NCBI GenBank assembly: GCA_963741315.1
Contig: CAVUHK010000001.1
Location: 1-64,000, forward strand
Length of the DNA: 64,000 nucleotides
Direction: 5' to 3'
Source: PALSA-1003 sp963741315
Lineage (GTDB): Bacteria; Pseudomonadota; Gammaproteobacteria; Burkholderiales; Casimicrobiaceae
Part shown: in pieces, positions 52,479 to 62,120 of the stretch
Layout: every line of letters begins with the position of its first letter
Position numbering within the stretch: the stretch's first letter is position 1
Translations under genes and position numbers: made by a program
The notes under the pieces: model-generated
Databases searched by the model: none
Told to the model about the DNA's origin: nothing
Seen by the model: the letters and a program-made list of their open reading frames with translations, nothing else

Positions 52479-53251
52479 ACATCAACGCGCTCGAATTTTC
52501 CATCCTGGTGCCGGCGTTCATCGCCGGTCTGCTGGTCACCGCGACGCACGTTCCGCTGGGCATGCAGGTACTCGCCCGGGGAATCGTCTTCATCGACCTG
52601 GCGATCGCGCAGATCGCGGGTTGCGGTGTCCTGCTTGCCGACCGCGTCGGTTTCGAGGCCGAAGGCATCGCGGTGCAAGTCGCGGCGCTGGCCGCGGCGC
52701 TGGGCGGCGCGTTGCTGCTGACCTGGACCGAACGCGTATGGCCCGACGTGCAGGAAGCGGTCATCGGCGTCGTGTTCGTTCTCGGCGCGACGGGCAGCGT
52801 GCTGCTGCTGGCCAGCAACGTGCACGGCAGCGAGCATCTGCGCGACCTGCTGGTCGGCCAGATCCTGTGGGCGCAACCTTCGCGCCTGGTCTGGGCGGCA
52901 GTGCTCTACGCGGCGATTCTCGCGCTATGGTTCGGCATGCGCGAACGCCTGGGCAGGACCGGTTTCTACGCTCTGTTCGCGCTCGCCGTCACGGTGTCGG
53001 TGCAACTCGTGGGCCTGTACCTGGTCTTCGCGACGCTGATCGTGCCGCCGCTGGCGACGCGTGCGATGCGGCATCGGCGCCTGGCGGCAGCCTGGACGCT
53101 TGGCGCGCTGGGCTACGCGATCGGGCTGGTGGTGTCGACCGCGCTCGACCTGCCGAGTGGGCCGGTGATCGTGTGGATGCTGGTGTTGCTCGGACTGGCG
53201 TGGCACTTCGTCGCCGCGCGCAAACGCGTCGAGGGTGTTGCCGAGCAGTGA
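52475..53251 (+). CDS. znuB: metal ABC transporter permease (ZnuB-like)
   Basis: This is a 258-residue inner-membrane protein from GTG 52475, overlapping the znuA stop. About eight helices are visible, with LARGIVFIDLAIAQIAGCGVLLAD and GLYLVFATLIVPPLATRAM, both typical of the ABC-3 permease family. No ATPase (ZnuC) is encoded beside it: the next gene runs the other way. The ATPase must be elsewhere on the chromosome. The system is otherwise complete with receptor and outer-membrane protein. Confidence 0.9.
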   Translation: MNINALEFSILVPAFIAGLLVTATHVPLGMQVLARGIVFIDLAIAQIAGCGVLLADRVGFEAEGIAVQVAALAAALGGALLLTWTERVWPDVQEAVIGVVFVLGATGSVLLLASNVHGSEHLRDLLVGQILWAQPSRLVWAAVLYAAILALWFGMRERLGRTGFYALFALAVTVSVQLVGLYLVFATLIVPPLATRAMRHRRLAAAWTLGALGYAIGLVVSTALDLPSGPVIVWMLVLLGLAWHFVAARKRVEGVAEQ

Positions 53252-53263
53252 GTCGGCGCGACG

Positions 53264-54010
53264 TCAGCCACGCGCCAGTGAAGGGTTGGCGCGCACCAGC
53301 TTGCGCTGCTTGCGCTGTTCGCTGCGATGGCCGCGGCGATCTTCCTTTTCGAAACGTTTCTTCTTCGCGGCGGATCCGAACACCTGCGTCCACTTGCCGT
53401 TCTTGAAGATGATCTGATAACCGCCGGCGAGGATCTGGAACGGCTTGCTGACCTTCCTCAGCCGGTCGAACTGCACCGATCCCGGTTGGTGGAAGGCCTC
53501 GAAATAGGACGGGTAGACGAAATCGGTCATCGCAATGCCGCGCACGGGGTAACTGAGTTGCTCGACCGGATCCGCGCTTTCGTAGGCGTACACCAGCTTG
53601 GAGTCGGGGCCCGTGGTCATGAGATTGATCGCCGGATCGACGAGCATCTCCACCAGTTCGTGCGACGCCGAGACGCTGACCAGATCGTGGTTCTTGAGCG
53701 TCGTTTTCACGAATACCTTCGACTCGGGCAAGCCGTCGGGAGTCAGGTCGTGGTACGCGAGCGCGCCCGGCTGGTCGGCGTCGTCGAGGAAAACCATCGC
53801 CCAGTGCCCGGGAACGAAGCCGGTAGACCGCACCAGCCTCGCCGGCGTCCCCCAGACCGGCGCCACGTCGTTGTCGACGAAGGCCTGCATTGCAGCGATC
53901 AGCGCGTCGAAGTCGACGCCGAGCGCCATGGTGGACCGGTTGAAGCAGGCGATGGTGGGAATGTCGCCCTGGTTGAATGCACCGAATCGCGGCTTCTGCA
54001 TCGTCACCAT
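53264..54010 (-). CDS. putative metalloprotease-like protein, unknown family
   Basis: This is a 248-residue protein without a signal peptide, starting at ATG 54010 with GAGGAA upstream. The notable motif is SHELVEMLVDP (H117, E118, E121), resembling the SHELxExxxDP metal site I recall from uncharacterised zinc-dependent families, not a normal HExxH. The C-terminal 40 residues are Lys/Arg-rich. GPDSKLVYAYESADPVEQLSY follows the motif. I do not recognise the family. It converges with the znuB gene. Confidence 0.6.
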   Translation of the reverse strand: MVTMQKPRFGAFNQGDIPTIACFNRSTMALGVDFDALIAAMQAFVDNDVAPVWGTPARLVRSTGFVPGHWAMVFLDDADQPGALAYHDLTPDGLPESKVFVKTTLKNHDLVSVSASHELVEMLVDPAINLMTTGPDSKLVYAYESADPVEQLSYPVRGIAMTDFVYPSYFEAFHQPGSVQFDRLRKVSKPFQILAGGYQIIFKNGKWTQVFGSAAKKKRFEKEDRRGHRSEQRKQRKLVRANPSLARG

Positions 54011-54074
54011 GATGGTCGTTCCTCGATTTGAACTGCGTGGAGAAGCGGTTACAGGTATCGCGAAACCGGTCGGT

Positions 54075-55250
54075 CTAGCGCCGTAGCGCGGCGATTCCGC
54101 GCTGCAATCCGTCCAGCGTCAACGGAAACATGCGCGGACCCAGCGCTTCGAGAACCATCTGCGTCGACCGAGTGTAGTTCCACGTGCGCTCGGGTTCGGG
54201 ATTGAGCCAGATGGCATGGCGGTACAGGTCGAACAGCCGCTTGAGCCACAGAATGCCGGGCTCGTCGTTGAGGTATTCGACGCTTCCGCCTGCCTGCACC
54301 AGCTCGTACGGGCTCATTGCCGCGTCGCCGACGAAGATCAGCCGCCAGTCGGGGCCGTACTTGTGCAGGATGTCGAAGGTGGCGATGCGCTCGTTGCGAC
54401 GCCGGCGATTGTCGCGCCACACGTAATCGTAGACGCAGTTGTGGAAGTAGAAGTACTCGAGGTGACGAAACTCTGTCTTCGCCGCCGAGAACAACTCCTC
54501 GCAGTTGCGGATGTGCGGGTCCATCGAACCACCCACGTCGAGGAACAGCAGCACCTTCACCCGATTGCGGCGCTCGGGCACCATGTGCAGATCGAGCCAG
54601 CCCGCGTTCTTCGCGGTGCCTTCGATCGTGCCCGGCATGTCGAGCTCCTCGGGAACGCCCTCGCGCGCGAAGCGCCGCAGCCGCCGCAGCGCGATCTTGA
54701 TGTTGCGCGTGTTGAGTTCGACCGAATCGTCGAGATTCCTGAAGGTGCGCTCGTCCCACACCTTGACCGCACTGCGGTTGCCGCCCGCTTCCTGGCCGAT
54801 ACGGATGCCTTCGGGATTGAAGCCGTAGGCGCCAAACGGACTGGTGCCCGCGGTGCCGATCCACTTCGAACCGCCCTGGTGACGGCCGCGCTGTTCCTCC
54901 AGCCGCTGCTTGAGCGTTTCCATCAGCTTGTCCCAGCCACCGAGCGCCTCGACCAGCGCCTTGTCTTCTTCGGAGAGGTTGCCCTCGATAAGTTTTTTGA
55001 TCCACTCCTCGGGAATCTCGCCGCGAATGTCGAAGATGCCCGCCGCGCCCTTGAAGTAAGTTCCGAAAGCCAGGTTGAAGCGGTCGTAGAGCGCTTCGTC
55101 CTTGACCAGGCAGGTACGCGCGAGCACATAGAAGTCGTCGATGTCGTTGGCGACCACGCCGCGCTGCAACGCTTCGAGCAGCGTGAGGAACTCGCGCGTG
55201 GAAACCGGCAGCTTCGCGGCCTTCAGGTGCAGGAAGAAGTCGACGAGCAT
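54075..55250 (-). CDS. VWA domain-containing protein (CoxE-like)
   Basis: This is a 391-residue cytoplasmic protein. The N-terminal half is a helical domain (REFLTLLEALQRG, LARTCLVKDEALYDRF). The C-terminal half is a von Willebrand A domain whose metal-ion motif is FLDVGGSMD (D238 to S242), with the first Ser of DxSxS replaced by Gly, usual in this family. Proteins of this type act with a MoxR ATPase, which is encoded two genes upstream, in assembly or activation of other proteins. The GNAT between them is frameshifted. Targets are unknown. Confidence 0.92.
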   Translation of the reverse strand: MLVDFFLHLKAAKLPVSTREFLTLLEALQRGVVANDIDDFYVLARTCLVKDEALYDRFNLAFGTYFKGAAGIFDIRGEIPEEWIKKLIEGNLSEEDKALVEALGGWDKLMETLKQRLEEQRGRHQGGSKWIGTAGTSPFGAYGFNPEGIRIGQEAGGNRSAVKVWDERTFRNLDDSVELNTRNIKIALRRLRRFAREGVPEELDMPGTIEGTAKNAGWLDLHMVPERRNRVKVLLFLDVGGSMDPHIRNCEELFSAAKTEFRHLEYFYFHNCVYDYVWRDNRRRRNERIATFDILHKYGPDWRLIFVGDAAMSPYELVQAGGSVEYLNDEPGILWLKRLFDLYRHAIWLNPEPERTWNYTRSTQMVLEALGPRMFPLTLDGLQRGIAALRR

Positions 55251-55263
55251 GGTCGCGACGACC

Positions 55264-55858
55264 CTAGCGCGGACGCTCCAGCTGGTAGCGCAGGTGCTGC
55301 TTCACGGCAGGCCATTCGCTCTCGATGATGCTGAATACCACCGTGTCGCGATAACTGCCGTCGGGAGAAATCTGGTGATTGCGCAGCACCGCGTCCTGCT
55401 TGGCGCCCAGCCGCGCGATGGCCGCGCGCGACGCGTGATTGAACCAGTGGGTGCGAAATTCGACCGCGATGCAGCGCAGTTTCTCGAAGGCGTGCGTCGA
55501 GCAGCAGCAACTTGCACTCGGTGTTGATGGCGCTGCGCTGCACGCGCCGCGCGTACCAGGTGTGTCCGATTTCCAGCCGGCGATTGGACGCGTCGACGTT
55601 GAAGTAGCGCGTGCACCCGACGACGTCCCCGGTCGCGTTCTCGCGCACGACAAAAGGCATGCCGCCGAGGCGCTCGCGCATGTCGAGTGCAACGCCGATG
55701 TAGCCAGCCATTTTTTCCGGCGTCGCCACCGAGGTGTACCACAGCCGCCAGATCTCGCCGTCGGCTGCGGCGGTCGCGAGCGCGGCCTCGTGGTCGCGGG
55801 TGAGCGGTTCGAGGGTCGCGTGCGCGCCCTTGAGGGTGACCGGTTCGATGAAGGCCAT
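55264..55858 (-). pseudogene. GNAT acetyltransferase with one-base frameshift
   Basis: The N-terminal part (MAFIEPVTLKG to NTECKLLLL) reads in one frame from ATG 55858. The rest (THAFEKLRCIAVEFRTHWFNHASR to the end QLERPR) reads in the next frame to TAG 55264. One extra base at 55497-55501 (read CTCGACG, expected CTGACG) would account for it, and the total length minus one base is a multiple of three. The whole protein would be ~197 residues and resembles RimJ/RimL-type GNATs. It may be a real pseudogene or a sequencing error. Confidence 0.85.
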
Positions 55859-55871
55859 GGTCGCCCGCGCC

Positions 55872-56714
55872 CTAGCGCCCCGAGCGCGCCATGAACGCGA
55901 CCTTCTCGAACAGGTGCACGTCCTGCTCGTTCTTGAGCAGCGCGCCGTGCAGGGGCGGTATGAGCACTTTCTTGTCGACGCTGCGCAGCGCCTCGGGCGG
56001 GATGTCCTCCGCCAGCAGCAGCTTGAGCCAGTCGAGCAACTCCGAGGTCGACGGCTTCTTCTTCAACCCCGGCACTTCGCGCAATTCGAAGAAGACTTCC
56101 AGCGCCTCCTTGAGCAGCGTCTTCTTGAGCCCCGGAAAATGGACGTCGACGATGCGCGTCATCGTTTCCTTGTCCGGGAAGCGTATGTAATGGAAGAAGC
56201 AGCGGCGCAGGAACGCGTCGGGCAGTTCCTTCTCGTTGTTGGAGGTGATCACCACCAGCGGCCGCCGCGTCGCGCGAATCGTCTGCTGCGTCTCGTAGAC
56301 GTAGAACTCCATGCGGTCGAGTTCGCGCAGCAGGTCGTTGGGGAACTCGATGTCGGCCTTGTCGATCTCGTCGATCAACACCACCGCCGGAGTCTCCGAC
56401 TCGAACGCCTCCCAAAGCACACCGCGCTTGATGTAGTGCGCGATATCGCCGACGTGCGCGTCGCCCAGTTGCGAATCGCGCAATCGCGACACCGCGTCGT
56501 ACTCGTAGAGCCCCTGCTGTGCCTTGGTGGTCGACTTGATGTGCCACTGCAGCAGCGGCCGCCCGAGGCTGCGCGCTACTTCCTCGGCGAGCAGCGTCTT
56601 GCCGGTGCCCGGCTCGCCCTTGACCAGCAGCGGACGCTCGAGCGTGACCGCCGCGTTGACCGCGAGCATCAGGTCGGGTGTGGCGATGTAGGTGTCTGTG
56701 CCGGTGAAGCGCAT
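55872..56714 (-). CDS. MoxR family AAA+ ATPase
   Basis: This is a 280-residue ATPase from ATG 56714; the longer frame upstream is not family-like. It has Walker A GEPGTGKT (33-40), Walker B VVLIDEIDKAD (D115-E116) and sensor regions ITSNNEKELPDAFLRRCFFHYI. MoxR ATPases work with VWA proteins as chaperones for metal or cofactor insertion and complex assembly, and the VWA gene is downstream on the same strand. The interposed GNAT may modify a partner. The client is not known. Confidence 0.94.
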   Translation of the reverse strand: MRFTGTDTYIATPDLMLAVNAAVTLERPLLVKGEPGTGKTLLAEEVARSLGRPLLQWHIKSTTKAQQGLYEYDAVSRLRDSQLGDAHVGDIAHYIKRGVLWEAFESETPAVVLIDEIDKADIEFPNDLLRELDRMEFYVYETQQTIRATRRPLVVITSNNEKELPDAFLRRCFFHYIRFPDKETMTRIVDVHFPGLKKTLLKEALEVFFELREVPGLKKKPSTSELLDWLKLLLAEDIPPEALRSVDKKVLIPPLHGALLKNEQDVHLFEKVAFMARSGR

Positions 56715-56796
56715 GGTTCTGGTTTGATCCGTTCGGGAATGAGCCAAGGATAGCAAAGAAGCAGTACGGTGCGTCAGGCGGCACGGGCGACTGCGT

Positions 56797-57126
56797 TCAG
56801 CCGCCGACCCAGCGCAACAGCCAGAGTGTGCCCATGCCGGCGCCGATCGAGCCCAGCGTGCCGCGAGTGACGAAGGCGACCACGGCGGCGACAATGGCCG
56901 CGACGATGCGCGGGTTCACCGAGGGCGCAGCCGCGAGCGACACCGGCACGGCAAGCATCGGGATCACCAGCGCGGTCAGCATCGCGGCCGGAACGTACTT
57001 CAACGCGCGCGCGAGCAGGGGCGGCATCGAGCGTTGCGCGAAGAAGGCGATGAACGACAGCCGCGACGCGTAGTTGAGCGCGCCGACCACAAGGATCACG
57101 GTCCAGAGCTTCAGCGCGCCGTCCAT
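56797..57126 (-). CDS. azlD: AzlD family branched-chain amino acid transport subunit
   Basis: This is a 109-residue membrane protein from ATG 57126 with four helices and the family features LKYVPAAMLTALVIPML and NPRIVAAIVAAVVAFVTRGTLGSI. AzlD is the small partner of AzlC. The start overlaps the azlC end by 16 bases, so the pair is coupled. It probably exports branched-chain amino acids or analogues. Confidence 0.92.
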   Translation of the reverse strand: MDGALKLWTVILVVGALNYASRLSFIAFFAQRSMPPLLARALKYVPAAMLTALVIPMLAVPVSLAAAPSVNPRIVAAIVAAVVAFVTRGTLGSIGAGMGTLWLLRWVGG

Positions 57127-57818
57127 CGTTCCCTCGCGAAGTCGGCCAGCGTGCCGGCGGCGATGCCCAGCACGCCGGCAACGATGAGGTTGAGCTTCAT
57201 CGGCATGCCGTCGAGCGCAATCACGGCGACGCCACCGACCAGCGCCGCGACGATCAGCGGTGCGTCGCGCAGCAGCGGCGCGACCAGCGCGATGAAGCAC
57301 AGCGGTACCGCGAAGTCGAGCGACCATGCCGGCGGGATCAGGTTGCCGGCGAAATATCCGATGGCATTGGTGATCATCCACATCGCCCAGAGCGCCAGCC
57401 CGCCGCCAAGGAAGTGCAACGCACCGCCGCGCGGATCGTCCTTGGCATTGAAACGGCGGATCGACGAGGCAAAGGCCTGGTCGGTGAGCAGGAAGGCGAG
57501 CGTGTTCTGCCAGCGCGGCGGCAACGGCTTGAAATACGGCGCCATCGCCGCGCTGTACATCAGGAAGCGCAGTCCCGCGACAAAGCACGTGAGGATGACC
57601 ACCGCGACCGGCGCGCCCTGCGCCAGCAGTTGCGAGGCGAGGATCTGCGCGGCGCCGGAGAAGATGATCGCGCTCATGCCCATCGTGCCGGCAAAACCGG
57701 CGCCCGCGGCAGCGGCACCGACGCCCGTCACCAAACCGAAGGGTGTCAGCCCTACGCAGGCAGGGAGCATTTCCGCGAAGCCTTCGCGGAAATCCGCATT
57801 GAGGAAAATGTGACGCAT
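57111..57818 (-). CDS. azlC: AzlC family branched-chain amino acid transport protein
   Basis: This is a 235-residue membrane protein from ATG 57818 with the features FREGFAEMLPACVGLTPFGLVTGVGA and GAAQILASQLLAQGAP. It is the large subunit of the AzlCD exporter of branched-chain amino acids (named from azaleucine resistance). The downstream azlD overlaps it. A perfect TATAAT (minus strand, 57859-57864) lies about 40 bases upstream, so it may have its own promoter apart from the sugar ABC genes. No AsnC/Lrp regulator is seen here. Confidence 0.92.
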   Translation of the reverse strand: MRHIFLNADFREGFAEMLPACVGLTPFGLVTGVGAAAAGAGFAGTMGMSAIIFSGAAQILASQLLAQGAPVAVVILTCFVAGLRFLMYSAAMAPYFKPLPPRWQNTLAFLLTDQAFASSIRRFNAKDDPRGGALHFLGGGLALWAMWMITNAIGYFAGNLIPPAWSLDFAVPLCFIALVAPLLRDAPLIVAALVGGVAVIALDGMPMKLNLIVAGVLGIAAGTLADFARERWTAR

Positions 57819-57830
57819 CGGAGAACGCGA

Positions 57831-57864
57831 GGAAGGCCGCGCCTTCCCGACACCGCGAATTATA
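57831..57864 (-). promoter_or_regulatory. -10 box and small hairpin ahead of azlC
   Basis: TATAAT is read on the minus strand at 57864-57859, without a good -35. Downstream, GGAAGGC (57831-57837) pairs with GCCTTCC (57841-57847) around CGC. The hairpin could end the sugar ABC transcript or sit in the azlC leader. Confidence 0.35.
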
Positions 57865-57898
57865 GCCGCCGCATGCGGCGCGACGCCCGTGCCCCGGT

Positions 57899-58724
57899 TC
57901 AACCCTTCACGCCACCCGCGGTGAGTCCGCCGACGACGCGTTCCTGGAAAACCGCGATGAGAATGCAGATCGGCACGATGGCGACGATCAGCGCCGCGGA
58001 AATCAGCGGCCACGGGAACGCGAATTCGCCCTGGTAGAGCGTGATGCCCACCGACAGCGTGCGCATGTTGACGCGGTTCATCATCGTCAACGCCAGCAGG
58101 AATTCGTCCCAGGCGTTGACGAAGGCAAGGATCGCCGCGGTGAACACGCCCGGCGCGGACAGCGGAATGACCACCTTGAACAGCGCGCCGACGCGCGAAC
58201 AGCCGTCGATCATCGCCGCGGCCTCGAGGTCGGGCGGAATGTCCTGGAAGAAGCTTGCCATCACCAGTGTGCACACCGGCAGCGACAGCACCGCGTAGGG
58301 CAGGATCAGCGCCGGATAGGTGTTGAGCAGGCCGAGTTCGCGCATCACCTTGAACAGCGGCACCATCAGCGAGATCAGACGGAAACATCGCCACCGCCAG
58401 CAGCAGCGACATGATCAGGTTGCGATGCGGCAGGCGCAGCCGGGTGAGCGCGTACGCGGCGAGCGCACCGACGAACACGCACAGCGCCGTCGACAGACCC
58501 GCGACCACCAAGCTGTTCCACATGAAGCGCAGGATGGGCTGCGCGGTGAACGCCAGCACGTAGTTGTCGAGCGACGGGTTCAGCGGCAGGTACGTGATCG
58601 GCACCTGCAGCAGCTCGGTTTCGGTCTTGAGCGAGGTCAGCAGGATCCACACGGCGGGGAAGAAGCCGTTGACCACGACGATGATCGCGGCGAACCAGAC
58701 GACGACCCTGCGGTTGAACTTCAC
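57899..58724 (-). pseudogene. carbohydrate ABC transporter permease (MalG type) with one-base frameshift
   Basis: Translation from GTG 58724 (immediately after the TAG of the upstream permease) gives a good MalG-type N-terminus up to LLLAVAMFPS. After about 58377 the sense continues in the next frame as LISLMVPLFKVMRELGLLNTYPALILPYAV. There follows the EAA loop DLEAAAMIDGCSRVGALFKVVIPLSAPGV and the end FQERVVGGLTAGGVKG. One extra base near 58377 (TCTGATC for TCGATC) explains it, and the length minus one is a multiple of three (274 residues). If real, the ABC transporter is broken; if a sequencing error, it is intact. Confidence 0.88.
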
Positions 58725-59639
58725 CTAGTCTTCCTTGCCGCGCCCGGAACTGCGCCGCGTATAGCGCAGGTAGCCCGAAGTGGCTGCCATGCTGATCAGG
58801 AACATCAGCGTCGCCAGCGCCGACCCGTAGCCGAAGTCGAGGAAGTCCAGCGTCGTCTTGTGGATGTACATGGCCAGCGTCTCGGTCGAGTCACCCGGAC
58901 CGCCGCCCGTCATCGCGTACGGAATATCGAACGTCTGCACCGCGGTAATGGTGCGAAAGATCAGCGCGACGAAAATCGCCGGTCGCAGCATCGGCAGCGT
59001 GACCTCCCAGAACTGCTGCCACTTGCTGGCGCCGTCGACCTCGGCGGCCTCATAGAGCGACTTCGGAATCGTCTGCAATCCGGCGAGCAACATCAGCGCC
59101 ATGAACGACGACGCCTTCCAGACGATGGCGATGCAGATCGCGCAGAAGGCGAGCGTCGGGTCGGAAAGCCACTGCAGCGGTTGCAGGCCGAAGCGGACCA
59201 GCCAGTCGTTGACCACACCGGTGTTGTATTCGAAGAACCAGCGGAAGATGAGGCCGGCGAACACCAGCGGCAGCGCCCACGGCAGCAGCAGGCCGAGCCG
59301 CACCGGCCACTTCCACCTGAATGCCTGATTGGCGAGCAGCGCCAGCCCCAGGCCGAGCAGCAGCGAACCGGGCACCGTCACAACGATGTAGAGGACCGTG
59401 TGCAGCGTCGAGGTCCAGAAGCGATCGTCGGCGAAGGCGCGCGTGTAGTTGTCGAAGCCGGCGAAGAATTCGCCGGCCTGCGGGTTGGCCTGGTCGACGC
59501 TGTGCAGGCTGTTCCAGAACAGCGTGCCGATCGGATAGACGACGATGACCAGCAGCAGCAATGCGGCCGGCAGCAGCAGCAGCACGCCCAGCGTGCGCTC
59601 GGAGAGATCCTTGTGCCGCGCGATCGGGGCGTCGGTCAT
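58725..59639 (-). CDS. carbohydrate ABC transporter permease (MalF type)
   Basis: This is a 304-residue inner-membrane protein from ATG 59639; a TTG five codons earlier is less likely. Six helices are visible. The EAA loop that docks on the ATPase reads SLYEAAEVDGASKWQQFWEVTLPML. The features LLLLPAALLLLVIVVYPIGTLFWNSLH and GPGDSTETLAMYIHKTTL are typical of MalF/UgpA-type proteins. It follows the receptor gene and pairs with the frameshifted MalG-type gene that begins at once after its stop. Confidence 0.94.
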   Translation of the reverse strand: MTDAPIARHKDLSERTLGVLLLLPAALLLLVIVVYPIGTLFWNSLHSVDQANPQAGEFFAGFDNYTRAFADDRFWTSTLHTVLYIVVTVPGSLLLGLGLALLANQAFRWKWPVRLGLLLPWALPLVFAGLIFRWFFEYNTGVVNDWLVRFGLQPLQWLSDPTLAFCAICIAIVWKASSFMALMLLAGLQTIPKSLYEAAEVDGASKWQQFWEVTLPMLRPAIFVALIFRTITAVQTFDIPYAMTGGGPGDSTETLAMYIHKTTLDFLDFGYGSALATLMFLISMAATSGYLRYTRRSSGRGKED

Positions 59640-59690
59640 GGGTGCCGGGGACAAGGCGTCGCGCGCAGGATCACGCCCGACGCCTTCGCG

Positions 59691-60944
59691 TCACTTCAGT
59701 ATCGGCGCCAGCCGGGTCTTCATGTCACCCAGTGCCACGTCGGTGGTCTTGGTGCCCGCCAGATAGGCGTTCATGTTGCTGCGAATGATGTCGGATACCT
59801 GCGGGTACTGCGCCGACACCGGCCGCGCTTTCGCCCCCTCGACCACCGGCAGCGCGTCGGCGAACCAGGGATTCGCCTTGAGCACCTCGGGGTCCTTGAA
59901 CACGCTCGGAAACACGGGCATGTGCGAGGCCATGATCGCCTGCATCTTCGACACTTCGGGTGACGACAGCCAGCGTGCGAACTTCACCGCCTCGACCTTG
60001 TTCTTCGAGTACGCGGACACCGCGAGCTGCCAGCCGCCGATGCACGTCGCGCTCTTGCCGCCCGGATCGTGCGGCAGCATGGTCACGCCGATCTTGCCCT
60101 TGACCTTGCTGTCGGCATCGTTCTCGAGACGGTTCCAGACATAGCTCCAGGTCATGCCGAAGACCATGTTGCCGGCCTGCATGTCGATGCGAATCCGGTC
60201 CGTGGGGATTTCGGCGATGTTCTTCGGCAACACGCCCGACTGCTTCATCCTGCCGTAGAGCTGGAACGGCTCGCGCGCCTGCGGCGTGTCGAGGTTGAGC
60301 TTACCGTCCTTGGTTAGATCGCTGCCCGCACCCCACAGCGGAACGAGGTAGGTGCACACCGTGCCTTCGATGGGCGACCCCGCGGTCGTGAAGCCCTGCA
60401 GGTTGGGATTCTTCTCGCCGTCCTGGATGAGCTTGGCCGTTTCGATCATTTCGTCCCAGGTCTTGGGAACGGGCCGCTTGTATTTCTCGAGCAGGTCCTT
60501 GCGGTAATACAGGAACTGCGAGTCGGCGAAATACGGCAGCGCGACCAGCTTACCGTTGACCTGGTTGGCGTCAACGTAGGCCTTGAGGTATTGCGCGAGG
60601 ATCTTCGGCTTGTCGGCGCCGAGATAGGAATCGAGCGGCTCGGCCCAGCCCTGCGCGGCCCATTGCGCAGGACGGATCACGTCGATCAGGATCACGTCGA
60701 GCACCGAGTCCTTCGCCGAGAGCACCGTCGACAGATACTGCTGCTGCGCATCCGACGTCGCACCACCGACCTCGACCTCGATCTTCACGTTCGGATTCTT
60801 CTTCTGGTATTCGTCGGCGATCTTGCGCATCACATCCGGCCGCTGCTGTCCGCCGGTGAAGATGCGCAACGTCGTCTGCGCCGACGCCACGCCCGCCAGG
60901 CCCAGACCCAGCAGCGCGACCAATATCAACTTGCATGCTTTCAT
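59691..60944 (-). CDS. carbohydrate ABC transporter substrate-binding protein
   Basis: This is a 417-residue protein from ATG 60944 with CAGGAGGAAGCA just upstream and a signal peptide to about residue 22 (GVASAQTTLRIF). It is an extracellular solute-binding protein family 1 receptor with DSVLDVILIDVIRPAQWAAQGWAEPLDSYL, YFADSQFLYYRKDLLEKY and SYVWNRLENDADSKVKGKIG. It probably binds a mono- or disaccharide or glycerol-phosphate-like ligand. The gene lies between the ATPase and the permeases. Confidence 0.94.
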   Translation of the reverse strand: MKACKLILVALLGLGLAGVASAQTTLRIFTGGQQRPDVMRKIADEYQKKNPNVKIEVEVGGATSDAQQQYLSTVLSAKDSVLDVILIDVIRPAQWAAQGWAEPLDSYLGADKPKILAQYLKAYVDANQVNGKLVALPYFADSQFLYYRKDLLEKYKRPVPKTWDEMIETAKLIQDGEKNPNLQGFTTAGSPIEGTVCTYLVPLWGAGSDLTKDGKLNLDTPQAREPFQLYGRMKQSGVLPKNIAEIPTDRIRIDMQAGNMVFGMTWSYVWNRLENDADSKVKGKIGVTMLPHDPGGKSATCIGGWQLAVSAYSKNKVEAVKFARWLSSPEVSKMQAIMASHMPVFPSVFKDPEVLKANPWFADALPVVEGAKARPVSAQYPQVSDIIRSNMNAYLAGTKTTDVALGDMKTRLAPILK

Positions 60945-60984
60945 TGCTTCCTCCTGTTGAACGGCAATCCACCTCACACGCACA

Positions 60985-62100
<1,116 letters not shown>

Positions 62101-62120
62101 CCCAGCTCCGCGCTATCGGT

